10,029 nucleotides of DNA, taken from an archaeon (lineage in GTDB: Archaea; Thermoproteota; Nitrososphaeria; Nitrososphaerales; CADDZS01). The stretch lies in the NCBI GenBank assembly GCA_021806865.1, contig JAKAPU010000094.1:1-10029 (forward strand), in the 5' to 3' direction. Of the stretch, positions 1-6,748 are shown in pieces. The notes below the pieces were generated by a model that was given only the letters and a program-made list of their open reading frames with translations, searched no databases and was not told where the DNA came from. Position 1 is the stretch's first letter. Every line of letters starts with the position of its first letter. The translations under genes were made by a program, and so were the position numbers.

Positions 1-564
1 GACCCACCCTCTCGTCACTATTGGTTTCAAGCTACCAAAGTTGATTGCAGTAGCTACCAAGACACCAGCATACAACGTCGCAGTGGCTGCTACACCAGTG
101 ATCTTGTTGAATCTGAATAGAATCTTTGAATAAGCTTCGTATTTGGTCTTTGCTGGCGCATTTTTGAGAGAAACATGAAGGATTAGAGCCTCGAAGAAGT
201 GTGCGCCTATCCAAGATATCGCTGCAATTATGTGAACGAACACCAATACAGTAATCTCGAATGAGATGGACGAAATAATCACGTATTGACCTTGAAAAAA
301 GAGTCCAGCAAATAGGAAAAAGAGAACGAATCCAAGAGCCGAAAGCATCAATCCACTGTTAGCTTTGTCACTTTTCCTGCACATTCGATAACTATACGAA
401 ATAATTGCGAACGAAAGGAGATTTAAGGCAGTGAAAAGCGCGAAAACTTCTTGGCTACTTTTGCCCATGGGATTCATGGTCCACACTATGAAATCTGAAA
501 AGCCTTGCAGGACTACAAGAATAGTCACGAGTCCTGAATTCTCAGTCCAAGATTTGCTGCCCAA
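1..564 (-). CDS. Multi-pass membrane protein, distantly CopD-like, C-terminus outside window
   Basis: The reading frame is open from a TAA stop at 565-567 to the window edge, giving 188 residues with the C-terminus missing. Five hydrophobic segments are visible, at about residues 11-29, 38-58, 71-91, 102-127 and 155-177. Segment 4 carries H111, W118 and G120 in the pattern H-x6-W-I-G, followed by a charged loop and a Gly/Ala-rich helix. This arrangement resembles CopD-like and related small membrane families, but the match is weak and the function is unknown. The start is the TTG at 564, the only usual start codon ahead of the first helix; a later ATG at 477 would delete that helix. No clear ribosome binding site or box A precedes the TTG. 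The gene is separated from the upstream small ORF by about 180 bases. That a membrane protein is encoded is fairly sure; the family is not. Confidence 0.7.
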   Translation of the reverse strand, partial: MGSKSWTENSGLVTILVVLQGFSDFIVWTMNPMGKSSQEVFALFTALNLLSFAIISYSYRMCRKSDKANSGLMLSALGFVLFFLFAGLFFQGQYVIISSISFEITVLVFVHIIAAISWIGAHFFEALILHVSLKNAPAKTKYEAYSKILFRFNKITGVAATATLYAGVLVATAINFGSLKPIVTRGWV

Positions 565-724
565 TTATTTGACCCAGCGATATTCTGACACGTAAGGGAA
601 GCTTATTGTAGACATCTCAATTTCGCATTTGGCAACTCTGTGTGAAACAGCGGAGCGAAAATTCAAAATGGACCCAGACATTCCACCATCAATCATTTCA
701 AAGCTCGGTCATGAGTTACGAATC

Positions 725-743
725 GATATTGTCTGACAATATC
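725..743. promoter_or_regulatory. Perfect 19-bp palindrome, operator-like
   Basis: GATATTGTC-T-GACAATATC is a perfect inverted repeat with 9-base arms around one central base. The core TGTC-T-GACA fits the published operator pattern of FadR-subfamily GntR regulators (GT-M-N-K-AC). It lies about 160 bases upstream of the minus-strand membrane-protein start and overlaps the stop codon of the small ORF. No GntR gene is in the window. The symmetry is seen directly; the role as an operator is inferred. Confidence 0.45.
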
Positions 744-940
744 TACTTGCACGAATGCGATTGGGTATAGTGAGTAGGAATGAAGCGTTTGACAAGTTCC
801 TCGCGTTCAATCTGGATAATCGCATAAGGCACGACCTTATCCAATTGAACCATAGGAGCTGGCAACCTTAGAGCGCCTTTGGAATCTATTACACGCCGAA
901 TCGGTATCTTACGCAGAGCATCTTGTGTGGCTGAAACCAA
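743..940 (-). CDS. Small hypothetical protein, uncertain, in frame after the lactonase stop
   Basis: This is a 65-residue ORF from a TTG at 940 to a TAG. It lies in the same frame as the metallo-beta-lactamase gene, and no other stop interrupts the codons between that gene's TGA (956-958) and this ORF. The protein has a short basic start, a segment around residues 18-28 with S-K-G-A-L-R-L-P that loosely recalls AbrB/SpoVT-type DNA-binding folds, then a hydrophobic stretch (VVPYAII) and a charged helix. There is no Shine-Dalgarno sequence. It may be a short downstream cistron, the remains of a longer C-terminus, or chance. I do not recognise the family. Confidence 0.3.
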   Translation of the reverse strand: MVSATQDALRKIPIRRVIDSKGALRLPAPMVQLDKVVPYAIIQIEREELVKRFIPTHYTQSHSCK

Positions 941-955
941 AGAAGAAATGTAAGC

Positions 956-1738
956 TCATTCATAGTACTTAGGGGCCTGTCTCAGTTTCAAGAATTCCTC
1001 GTGGTCGTGCCCGTAGAGCAAAGTGCAAGTCTTGTGCATTTTTGCCCTAGTCGAGTCCACATACTCCTTTAATCGCTCTAGCGATCTCATATGCTGCTTA
1101 GCGTCCAAAATGGGACTGCAAGGCCAACCTTGGGGAGAGATTTTTGACTCGCCGGGGAAATTATCTTTGCTCATGCTTGCATCGCCAGTGACAAGGAAGA
1201 CGCCAGACTTTTCAGTTTCGATGGCTACAGACTGGTGCCCCGCAGTATGCCCATGAGTGTCCAAAATGCTAACGCCTCTGGCAACCTCATAATCACCATC
1301 TAGCAACTTTGTTGACAATCCGACGTCGAAGCAAGCCCTCACATATGTAAGCTCGTGAACCTCAGGGACCAATGCTTCCATTAGCTCTTTTCTTTGTATC
1401 ATCCAAGTAGCGTTCTTGAAGATCCTGTTGAAACTACAATGATCCGCATGTAGATGGGTGTTAATCACTATATCAATCTCTTCTGGTTTCACACCGATTC
1501 GTCTTAGGGCATTATCCAATCTTTGCTCTTCTGTCTGATGAGGAAAGAGAATTTGCTTCACCATGTCTGGCCATACTGATGAGTCCATTCCCGTTTCGAC
1601 AATAATCTTTGCCTCAGGATGATCTATAAATACGCTTGAGACTTGAGATGTATTTGGTTTTCCTGCGCCGACTGCAAATGTTACGATTGACTGATCCTGC
1701 GTGAACGTCCCTCCGTCAAGGAAATACACTTTCGTCAT
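956..1738 (-). CDS. N-acyl homoserine lactonase-like metallo-beta-lactamase hydrolase
   Basis: This is a complete 260-residue protein of the metallo-beta-lactamase superfamily. The metal ligands are all visible: H95, H97, D99 and H100 in THLHADH, then H168 in HTAGH, D186 in TGD and H244 in YGHDHE. Order, spacing and total length fit the N-acyl homoserine lactonase branch (AiiA/AttM type), whose members open lactone rings with two metal ions. The C-terminal pattern GHD-x-E-x-F...L-R-x-A-P-x-Y is typical of that branch, so the protein looks whole. There is no signal peptide, so it is probably cytosolic. In an archaeon the natural lactone is unknown and could be a metabolite rather than a quorum signal. 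The start is ATG, apparently leaderless with a box A-like element 26-32 bases upstream. It is transcribed divergently from the parB-like gene. Confidence 0.88.
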   Translation of the reverse strand: MTKVYFLDGGTFTQDQSIVTFAVGAGKPNTSQVSSVFIDHPEAKIIVETGMDSSVWPDMVKQILFPHQTEEQRLDNALRRIGVKPEEIDIVINTHLHADHCSFNRIFKNATWMIQRKELMEALVPEVHELTYVRACFDVGLSTKLLDGDYEVARGVSILDTHGHTAGHQSVAIETEKSGVFLVTGDASMSKDNFPGESKISPQGWPCSPILDAKQHMRSLERLKEYVDSTRAKMHKTCTLLYGHDHEEFLKLRQAPKYYE

Positions 1739-1763
1739 TGTCGAATTGCAGATACAGCAGAAC

Positions 1764-1770
1764 TAATTAT
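1764..1770 (-). promoter_or_regulatory. Box A (TATA) promoter of the lactonase gene
   Basis: On the minus strand the sequence reads AAAAGG-ATAATTA. The AT-rich ATAATTA lies 26-32 bases before the ATG at 1738 and is preceded by a purine-rich stretch like a TFB recognition element. This spacing would start the transcript at or next to the ATG, giving a leaderless mRNA as is common in many archaea. Confidence 0.5.
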
Positions 1771-2091
1771 CCTTTTGTGAAGACAATAGAGAAAGTGTGA
1801 GTCGTGAGACTCTTTCTGCATTCTTTGGGCTTCATACTCTTAAGAGATATCTATGTAAGTCTACTTTTCTGCTTGAGATTTTCTGTTTAAAGTTGAAGAT
1901 GACAGAAACAAGAATTCTCCTAAAGAGGTAGGATAGCAATCGATTGAAGAATCTACTTCTGAGGTCAACTCTCAATAAAAGAGGAGAAGGCTCCTGAGAT
2001 AACAGTTGGTGAGCGTATGCTACACCTAACACGAATTTAAGCAAGTATGTGAGTCACGTATGATACTGTAAGCGATGGTAGGTCACAGAAT
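1771..2091. other. Divergent intergenic region, no gene supported
   Basis: Between the lactonase promoter and the parB-like start I see no convincing gene. A 70-codon minus-strand ORF (1832-2044) has no family signature and an unlikely composition. Small symmetric elements are present: GAGTC-GTGA-GACTC at 1799-1812 and CTCTTAAGAG at 1837-1846. Both are short enough to be chance. GTCAC occurs at 2054-2058 and again about 28 bases later, just before the parB-like start. No good box A is visible for the plus strand. Confidence 0.4.
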
Positions 2092-2967
2092 TTGACATTG
2101 GTTGCCAGGCGGCAGCTGTCAAGGGATGAGATAGTCGAATGGATTGAAACGATCCTGATTCATCCTACTGAATCATCGGTCAGGCGAGACAATGGATCTG
2201 TTAGTGATCTCGTTGATTCAGTAAGACAACATGGCTTGCTACAGCCTCTGATAGTCAGACCTGATGGAGCAATGCTAAAGTTAGTCTGTGGACAGAGGCG
2301 ACTCACCGCTTGTAAGATACTCAGATGGAAGACCATACCTTGCATAGTCAGAGAAATCGGAGAGAAAGAAGCTTTTGAGATGTCTTTAGCGGAGAATCTG
2401 CAGCGCAAGACTCTGAATCCAATTGAAGAAGCTGTAGCTTTCAAACAATATGTCCAGCTAGCAGGATGGGGAAGCGTACATGAGTTAGCAGAGAAGATAG
2501 GAAAGAGCCCAGAGTACGTTTCCCACCGAATATCCCTTCTACGACTTCCAGAACAGATACTGCATGATGTCGAAGTTGGAAAAATACCAGTGTCATCTGC
2601 TTATGAATTGCTGGGTATAGGATCCGATGAAGTGCGTCTGCAATTTTCAAAAGGAATTTCCGAATCGAAACTCTCCTCAAAGATGGTAAGGAGAGCAGTG
2701 AAGACACTTAGGCAGAATGAAATGTCGGATTCTTTGGGTGTGAACTTTTTCAAAGATCCTTGCCGCGAAAGCGACGAGAGCTGTAACTCGTTGAATGCAG
2801 CGGTGTTAGTTTACAAGGTGACGCTGGCAAGATTAGACAAGATAATCAATGATTGCAAAGACGATTGCATTCAAAAACAACTCTTGGCCCAGCGCTACCA
2901 CGTGCATTCTTTGATAGACGATTGCATAAAAATCAAGAGATCAAACCAGAACTCCCATCTAGGTTAA
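2092..2967 (+). CDS. ParB-like DNA-binding protein (ParB/Noc/Spo0J family)
   Basis: This 291-residue protein has the ParB layout. The N-terminal ParB/Srx domain (about residues 20-110) contains the G-L-L-Q-P-L-I-V block at 48-55, CGQRR-L-T-A at 66-73 (the GERRxRA nucleotide-contact box, with Glu replaced by Gln) and the AENLQR-x3-NPIEEA box at 100-114. These boxes form the CTP-binding pocket of ParB clamps. A helix-turn-helix follows at about 127-152. The C-terminal third is not typical and holds three Asp-Cys motifs (D254-C255, D257-D258-C259, D276-D277-C278). The start is TTG; upstream in frame there is no ATG back to a TGA at 2050. No parA ATPase gene is nearby, so the protein may be a clamp or transcription regulator rather than half of a partition pair. 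The family is clear; the role is inferred. Confidence 0.88.
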   Translation: MTLVARRQLSRDEIVEWIETILIHPTESSVRRDNGSVSDLVDSVRQHGLLQPLIVRPDGAMLKLVCGQRRLTACKILRWKTIPCIVREIGEKEAFEMSLAENLQRKTLNPIEEAVAFKQYVQLAGWGSVHELAEKIGKSPEYVSHRISLLRLPEQILHDVEVGKIPVSSAYELLGIGSDEVRLQFSKGISESKLSSKMVRRAVKTLRQNEMSDSLGVNFFKDPCRESDESCNSLNAAVLVYKVTLARLDKIINDCKDDCIQKQLLAQRYHVHSLIDDCIKIKRSNQNSHLG

Positions 2968-2969
2968 TT

Positions 2970-3044
2970 TTGCAATCCTTCTTAGTCTTCGAGTCATCTC
3001 CGGATTGCAATGACGAGCCGAGCGAAGGGTTGAAATTGCAATCC
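2970..3044. repeat. Three copies of TTGCAATCC, about 33 bases apart, alternating orientation
   Basis: TTGCAATCC occurs at 2970-2978 (plus), 3002-3010 (minus) and 3036-3044 (plus). The centres are 32 and 34 bases apart, close to three helical turns. Two copies extend to the self-complementary ATTGCAAT. Related GATTGCA words lie at 2851, 2863 and 2920 inside the end of the parB-like gene. The array fills the gap between parB and trmB, so it could be an operator for the TrmB-like regulator or a binding cluster for the ParB-like protein. The repeats are seen directly; which protein binds is not known. Confidence 0.65.
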
Positions 3045-3067
3045 CTCATGGATGATGGCTTGCCAGT

Positions 3068-3919
3068 TTGAAAAGCTCTACACGAGACGATGACGATAGC
3101 GCCCTGGGAGGAATCCTAGAGGAGAAACAATTGGGCGAACTGAGAATGATGGGGCTCACAAGTCTAGAAGCTAAGACGTACGTGGGACTGTTGAGAACTG
3201 GCCCTTGTAATGCGCGAACCATAACGAGTCTCATTGGCGTGAACAGAGTGGATGTGTATAGGACTCTGCGTTCCCTAGTCAGACGGGGGTTGGTCGAAAC
3301 CGCGCTAGGTACCCCAACCACCTATATCGCGTCACCGCCGGAAATAGTGATCAAGACGCTTGTGGAATTTCAGGAGAGGAGATTGATGTCGCTCAAATCA
3401 AGAATGAAGGACTTGGAGTCTTGGCTTTCTTCTATCAAAGGGGCTGATGCTGATGTTGCGGTGAAGAATAGAGAAATGAATTACACCGCCAATTTCGTTA
3501 TGAGGGCCTCAACGGGGGCTTTTGAGCATCATCAGCAAATATTGCGAGAATGCAAAAAAGACGTGTTGTTTGTTTGGTCTGCGCTTGGTTTAGAAATGCA
3601 CTTTCAAGAAGGTACTCTGGAGGTGTTCGAAGAGTGCCGGAAAAGAGGAGTCTCCATACATGGGCTTGTTGAAGAAAAAGCTAAATACAGTGCTCATCAT
3701 GAGGAATGGCGCAACTGCGTGGAATTCAGATATCTTGCTTCAATTGAAGGGATGCTACGATACATCATAGTGGATCATTCAGAGCTGGTTCTGGCAGTGA
3801 ACGAGATGCCTTATGGCATAAATTCGCTCCAGAGCTTATCCACCAAGAATAGTACGATAATAAAGGGGTTTGAAACTACATTCAATAGCTTGTGGAATGT
3901 TGGTGAAAGGTCCGATTAG
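3068..3919 (+). CDS. TrmB-family transcriptional regulator
   Basis: This 283-residue protein has the TrmB plan. A winged helix-turn-helix lies at about residues 22-90, with the typical opening L-x-x-M-G-L-T-x-L-E-A-K-x-Y-x-x-L-L and a recognition helix near N59-R72 (VNRVDVYRTLRSLV). A long helical linker follows at about 93-123, then an effector domain from about 140 on, with KKDVLFVWSA and YIIVDHSELVLAV as its strands. TrmB proteins in archaea sense sugars or other small molecules and control neighbouring ABC transporters. Here the gene sits 60 bases before the ATG of an importer ATPase and probably heads that operon. The start is TTG at 3068; a TGA at 3053 closes the frame upstream and no ATG precedes the DNA-binding domain. 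The inducer is unknown, and sugar binding should not be assumed. Confidence 0.87.
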   Translation: MKSSTRDDDDSALGGILEEKQLGELRMMGLTSLEAKTYVGLLRTGPCNARTITSLIGVNRVDVYRTLRSLVRRGLVETALGTPTTYIASPPEIVIKTLVEFQERRLMSLKSRMKDLESWLSSIKGADADVAVKNREMNYTANFVMRASTGAFEHHQQILRECKKDVLFVWSALGLEMHFQEGTLEVFEECRKRGVSIHGLVEEKAKYSAHHEEWRNCVEFRYLASIEGMLRYIIVDHSELVLAVNEMPYGINSLQSLSTKNSTIIKGFETTFNSLWNVGERSD

Positions 3920-3979
3920 TCAAGTCAAGGATTAGCATTGGTGTACCAGGATTTGCAGGTCGCAAATAGGGATTCTATC

Positions 3980-4804
3980 ATGATGACAAAAGAGAGAAAT
4001 GCTTCACCAGAAGACAGCGCACCCATCAGTACAAGGATTAGAGTTGAAAATGTTTCGAAAGTGTTCGCTCGGCCCTCCTCAAAGGAGCTTCAACTCGTTC
4101 TCAAAGACATTTCCTTTGTGGTTAAACAGAATGACTTTCTGGTTGTCGTCGGTCCAAGCGGATGCGGTAAATCAACGCTGCTGTCAATCATGGCCGGACT
4201 TGCACAACCAACTAGTGGAACGATCTACATCGACGAAACTCCTGTCACGGAGCCTAATCCAAAAAAAGTCTCTATAATGTTCCAAGATTCTCTCTTGCTT
4301 CCTTGGAGAACGATATCTCAGAATATTGAACTGCCTCTCGAGGCACTGAATATACCCAGAGAGGAGAGGATGCGCAGAATATCTCGGTACCTGGAGATAG
4401 TGGGACTGTCTGGATACGACAAGTTCTATCCTAGGCAGATTTCTGGGGGCATGAAACAACGAGTCGCTTTGTGCAGATCTCTTGCAATGGAAACCGACTT
4501 GGTGCTTATGGATGAGCCTTTTGGCGCTTTGGACGAACAGACTCGGCTTATACTCTCCGATGAGCTGGTGAATATATGGCGGCAAGTGGGAAAAACCATA
4601 GTATTTGTTACTCACAGCCTGAGCGAAGCAGTGTATTTAGGCAATAGAGTAATTGTTCTCGGTACCAGACCAGGTGTAGTCAGGGAAATCGTAGACATAC
4701 ATCTGGACAGACCGCGAAAATTTGCCGATCCGGAGTTTGGAGCCCTAGCACAAAGATTGTGGGACGAACTAAGAAGCGAGAGTTTTCCCGAGAAGCGACG
4801 TTAG
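3980..4804 (+). CDS. ABC importer ATPase, NitT/TauT (SsuB/TauB) type
   Basis: This is a cytoplasmic nucleotide-binding subunit that drives import by ATP hydrolysis. Counting from the longest start (TTG 3938), Walker A is GPSGCGKST at 72-80, the Q-loop glutamine is Q116 in MFQDSLLLPW, the signature is ISGGMKQR at 168-175, Walker B is LVLMDEPFG at 188-196, followed by the D-loop ALDE, and the switch histidine is H226 in VTHS. The FQDSLLLPWRT block and the H-S-L-S-E-A segment are characteristic of the nitrate/sulfonate/taurine family. Possible starts are TTG 3938, GTG 3941 and ATG 3980. I prefer ATG 3980 because it leaves a normal short N-terminus, but the choice is not certain. The gene follows trmB and ends 79 bases before the permease ATG, with its stop inside a palindrome. 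Confidence 0.93.
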   Translation: MMTKERNASPEDSAPISTRIRVENVSKVFARPSSKELQLVLKDISFVVKQNDFLVVVGPSGCGKSTLLSIMAGLAQPTSGTIYIDETPVTEPNPKKVSIMFQDSLLLPWRTISQNIELPLEALNIPREERMRRISRYLEIVGLSGYDKFYPRQISGGMKQRVALCRSLAMETDLVLMDEPFGALDEQTRLILSDELVNIWRQVGKTIVFVTHSLSEAVYLGNRVIVLGTRPGVVREIVDIHLDRPRKFADPEFGALAQRLWDELRSESFPEKRR

Positions 4805-4816
4805 TTGCCAACTAAC
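4800..4816. promoter_or_regulatory. Perfect 17-bp palindrome over the ATPase stop codon
   Basis: GTTAGTTG-C-CAACTAAC has 8-base arms around one central base and overlaps the TAG at 4802-4804. In RNA it could form a seven-pair stem with a three-base loop. A second small CAAC/GTTG pair lies just after it (4816-4827). It may be an internal processing or attenuation element of the operon or a protein-binding site. There is no T-run after it, so it does not look like a full terminator. Confidence 0.4.
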
Positions 4817-4883
4817 AACCAAAGTTGAATAGGAATTCGAGGCGTTGAGAAACTGCAGCAAACATCTAAAAAAAAGGATCGAA

Positions 4884-5689
4884 ATGTCAACTCCACTAGC
4901 ACCTCAAAAAATTCGAAGTTACTGAAACCAAAGGTTCTAGTCCCTATAGGCATACTTGTCTGGTTGATAGTTTGGCAAGTGACATATTCGCTATTACACT
5001 TGAGTCCGATATTGACTTCATCGCCAATTCTGATACTCAAGTCACTGTCTGGCATTATTTTCAGAGGCACGTACCATGGAAGTCCAAACTTGTATTCGAA
5101 TTTAGAATTCACTCTTGAAGCGACAATTATTGCATTTTTGATAAACATTGCAATTGGTTTTTCTCTCGGCATTGCCTTTGGCTTCCTGTCATATGTCGGA
5201 AAAGCTCTGGAGCCGCTTATACTTGTTCTAGAAGCCTTTCCAATAGTCGTACTATTTCCTCTAATAGTTCTGATAGCTGGTGTGTCTTTGATGGCGAAAG
5301 TAGTGCTCGCGATACTTATTGGGCTGCCTTACCTGATATTCAATGTCGCGAGCGCCATAAGATCGGTCAATCCTGGATATTACTTGTTAGGTCGTTCTAT
5401 TGGGTTTTCCAAGTGGACTAGCCTCAGAAGAATAATAATACGTGATAGTTCGCCGCTGTTTCTGCAAGGGCTTAGGCTGTGCTTTGCTTTCACATATGTT
5501 GGTGTGATAGTGGCCGAACTCATCTATGTGAGCAATGGTCTGGGTTACTTGCTCTTCTGGTCAAGCTCAAGCTTCTATACTGACAATGTGTTTGCTTACA
5601 TTGCTATTATTGTGGCAATAGGAGCAATAATTGATACTCTATTTGGTTTAGCCGAACATGAATTGTTCCGTTGGAATACAACTTCATGA
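4884..5689 (+). CDS. ABC importer permease 1 (SsuC/TauC type), apparent frameshift near 5' end
   Basis: This is an integral membrane subunit of the importer. The long frame is open up to the stop at 5687-5689. It shows a first helix (about 4934-4993), several further helices, an EAA-type cytoplasmic loop that docks on the ATPase (GYYLLGRSIGFSKW...RRIIIR) and the family pattern A-E-L-I-x4-NGLGYLL. In this frame the only usual start is TTG 4964, which cuts through the first helix. The frame stays open back to a TGA at 4826 without ATG, GTG or TTG. An ATG at 4884, five bases after AGGA, runs in another frame and ends after 13 codons. Adding one base at the A6 run (4906-4911) joins the two into a normal protein of about 268 residues with a complete first helix. 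The cause may be a sequencing error, a recent mutation or slippage. Confidence 0.85.
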
Positions 5690-5707
5690 GATTCTGGTCG
5701 ATATAGC

Positions 5708-6472
5708 TTGAACGGTAGATCGTTGTCAAGACTGAAGATGATTCCCCCGTACTCTGTTACAATTCTTGTGGTCGTGCTGTTCTTTGTCATTTGGCAGTTT
5801 GGGCTACGGAGTTCCTCTTTTGTTGCTCTCCCGAGTCAAATTCTACCAACAATCTCTACCATCTGGAACACCTACCTCTCCAGTCTCGAGATTACATTTA
5901 CGGAATATGTTCTTGCGCTGCTATTGTCATTGCTGGTAGGAGTACCCTTAGGTTTTCTAATCGGCTGGAGTGATAGCACATATCGCGCGTTGAATCCTCT
6001 GCTCGGGCTTGGTTTAGTTACGCCAAAAATGGCGTTCATACCGATAATTACTCTCTGGCTAGGTATAGCCACAAATACTCCTGCGATTGCGCTCGGCGCT
6101 CTGCTTGGTGTATTTCCAATAGTGGTGAACACAGTGGCAGGAGTGCGTAATGCAAAACCAGAATATTTGTTGTTGGCCAAATCGTTCAAACTTTCACAAA
6201 TTCATATTTATCGAAAGATACTGCTTCCGTCTTTTTACCCATCGCTACTCGTTGGCATATTTCTTGGCTCTAACCTGTGCATGACCGGCGTTTTGCTAAT
6301 GGAAATGGTATTGGAGCATCCCGGCGTCGGATATCTTATCGAATACTATTCGAACGAATTCCTTACTCCGTCATTATACGCTGCCGCTTTGCTGACAGTG
6401 ATTGTTACGCTAGCAATTAGTGGCTCTCTTTGGTTGTTGTCAAAGCACTTCGAAAAGAGAAACTTATCGTAG
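5708..6472 (+). CDS. ABC importer permease 2 (SsuC/TauC type)
   Basis: This 254-residue membrane protein is the second transmembrane subunit, so the importer channel is probably a heterodimer. Helices lie at about residues 14-33, 66-88, 95-120, 125-145, 178-200 and 222-245. The EAA-type loop is at about 149-175 (A-K-P-E-Y-L-L-L-A-K-S-F), followed by the PSFYPSLLVG segment. The start is TTG 5708, 18 bases after the first permease; an ATG at 5738 is possible and would still keep the first helix. The last 48 residues closely match the second half of the chimeric ORF at 8405-8686 (36 identical, one gap). It is the last gene of the operon and faces the binding-protein gene across a 272-base convergent gap. 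Confidence 0.92.
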   Translation: MNGRSLSRLKMIPPYSVTILVVVLFFVIWQFGLRSSSFVALPSQILPTISTIWNTYLSSLEITFTEYVLALLLSLLVGVPLGFLIGWSDSTYRALNPLLGLGLVTPKMAFIPIITLWLGIATNTPAIALGALLGVFPIVVNTVAGVRNAKPEYLLLAKSFKLSQIHIYRKILLPSFYPSLLVGIFLGSNLCMTGVLLMEMVLEHPGVGYLIEYYSNEFLTPSLYAAALLTVIVTLAISGSLWLLSKHFEKRNLS

Positions 6473-6487
6473 CGAATCTGGGAAAAA

Positions 6488-6503
6488 CAGTGCATGTTCA
6501 CTG
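6488..6503 (+). terminator. Small hairpin after the permease operon, weak
   Basis: CAGTG-CATGTT-CACTG forms a five-pair stem with a six-base loop 15 bases after the permease 2 stop. A weakly T-rich stretch (CTTGTCTTAAAATTTC) follows about 20 bases later. It may end the operon transcript, but the stem is short. The rest of the 272-base convergent gap (6473-6744) shows no gene I can support. Confidence 0.25.
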
Positions 6504-6702
6504 CTCAATTCCAACTTGTCTTAAAATTTCAGTCAGGTTGCAGATGCGAGTTCACGAGTTTAATCTGGCTGGGATTAGAATAAGAACGATGACGGCTCGT
6601 TTCTCTAGCGTCGCTCAAAACCCCTTTGTCCTAATCAGTAGCGGAGTCTTCCGACTTTGCCGCTAGCAGGCCATTAACACGCTTGCGTAATCGAGTTGCC
6701 TT

Positions 6703-6748
6703 TTAGCCTAATTAAGCAAAGAGTGAGAAATTGATCTATTAAGGCTAA
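6703..6748 (-). terminator. Possible hairpin at the end of the binding-protein gene
   Basis: On the minus strand TTAGCC-(T)-TAAT pairs with ATTA-GGCTAA, ten pairs with one bulged T. The left arm covers the TAG stop of the binding-protein gene, and the loop is long, about 25 bases, and T-rich. It could act as a terminator or 3' end stabiliser between the convergent genes. The pairing is seen; the function is inferred. Confidence 0.3.

Noticed and set aside
956..958. TGA of the lactonase read as selenocysteine
   Set aside because: The protein already ends at the normal family C-terminus, and I saw no clear stem-loop of the needed kind.
1799..1846. Short symmetric words GAGTC-GTGA-GACTC and CTCTTAAGAG
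   Set aside because: Five-base arms are expected many times by chance in 10 kb.
1832..2044. 70-codon minus-strand ORF in the divergent gap
   Set aside because: No family motif, Arg/Leu/Ser-rich composition, and no promoter or ribosome binding site. It is best explained as chance.
4184..4615. 143-codon minus-strand ORF inside the ATPase gene
   Set aside because: It is antisense to a well-supported ABC ATPase carrying all its motifs; a shadow frame.
4801..5172. 123-codon minus-strand ORF across the start of permease 1
   Set aside because: It is antisense to the permease, including the membrane helices, with no recognisable domain.
6430..6666. 78-codon plus-strand ORF over the end of permease 2
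   Set aside because: It overlaps a clear gene in another frame, and its part beyond 6472 shows no protein-like pattern.
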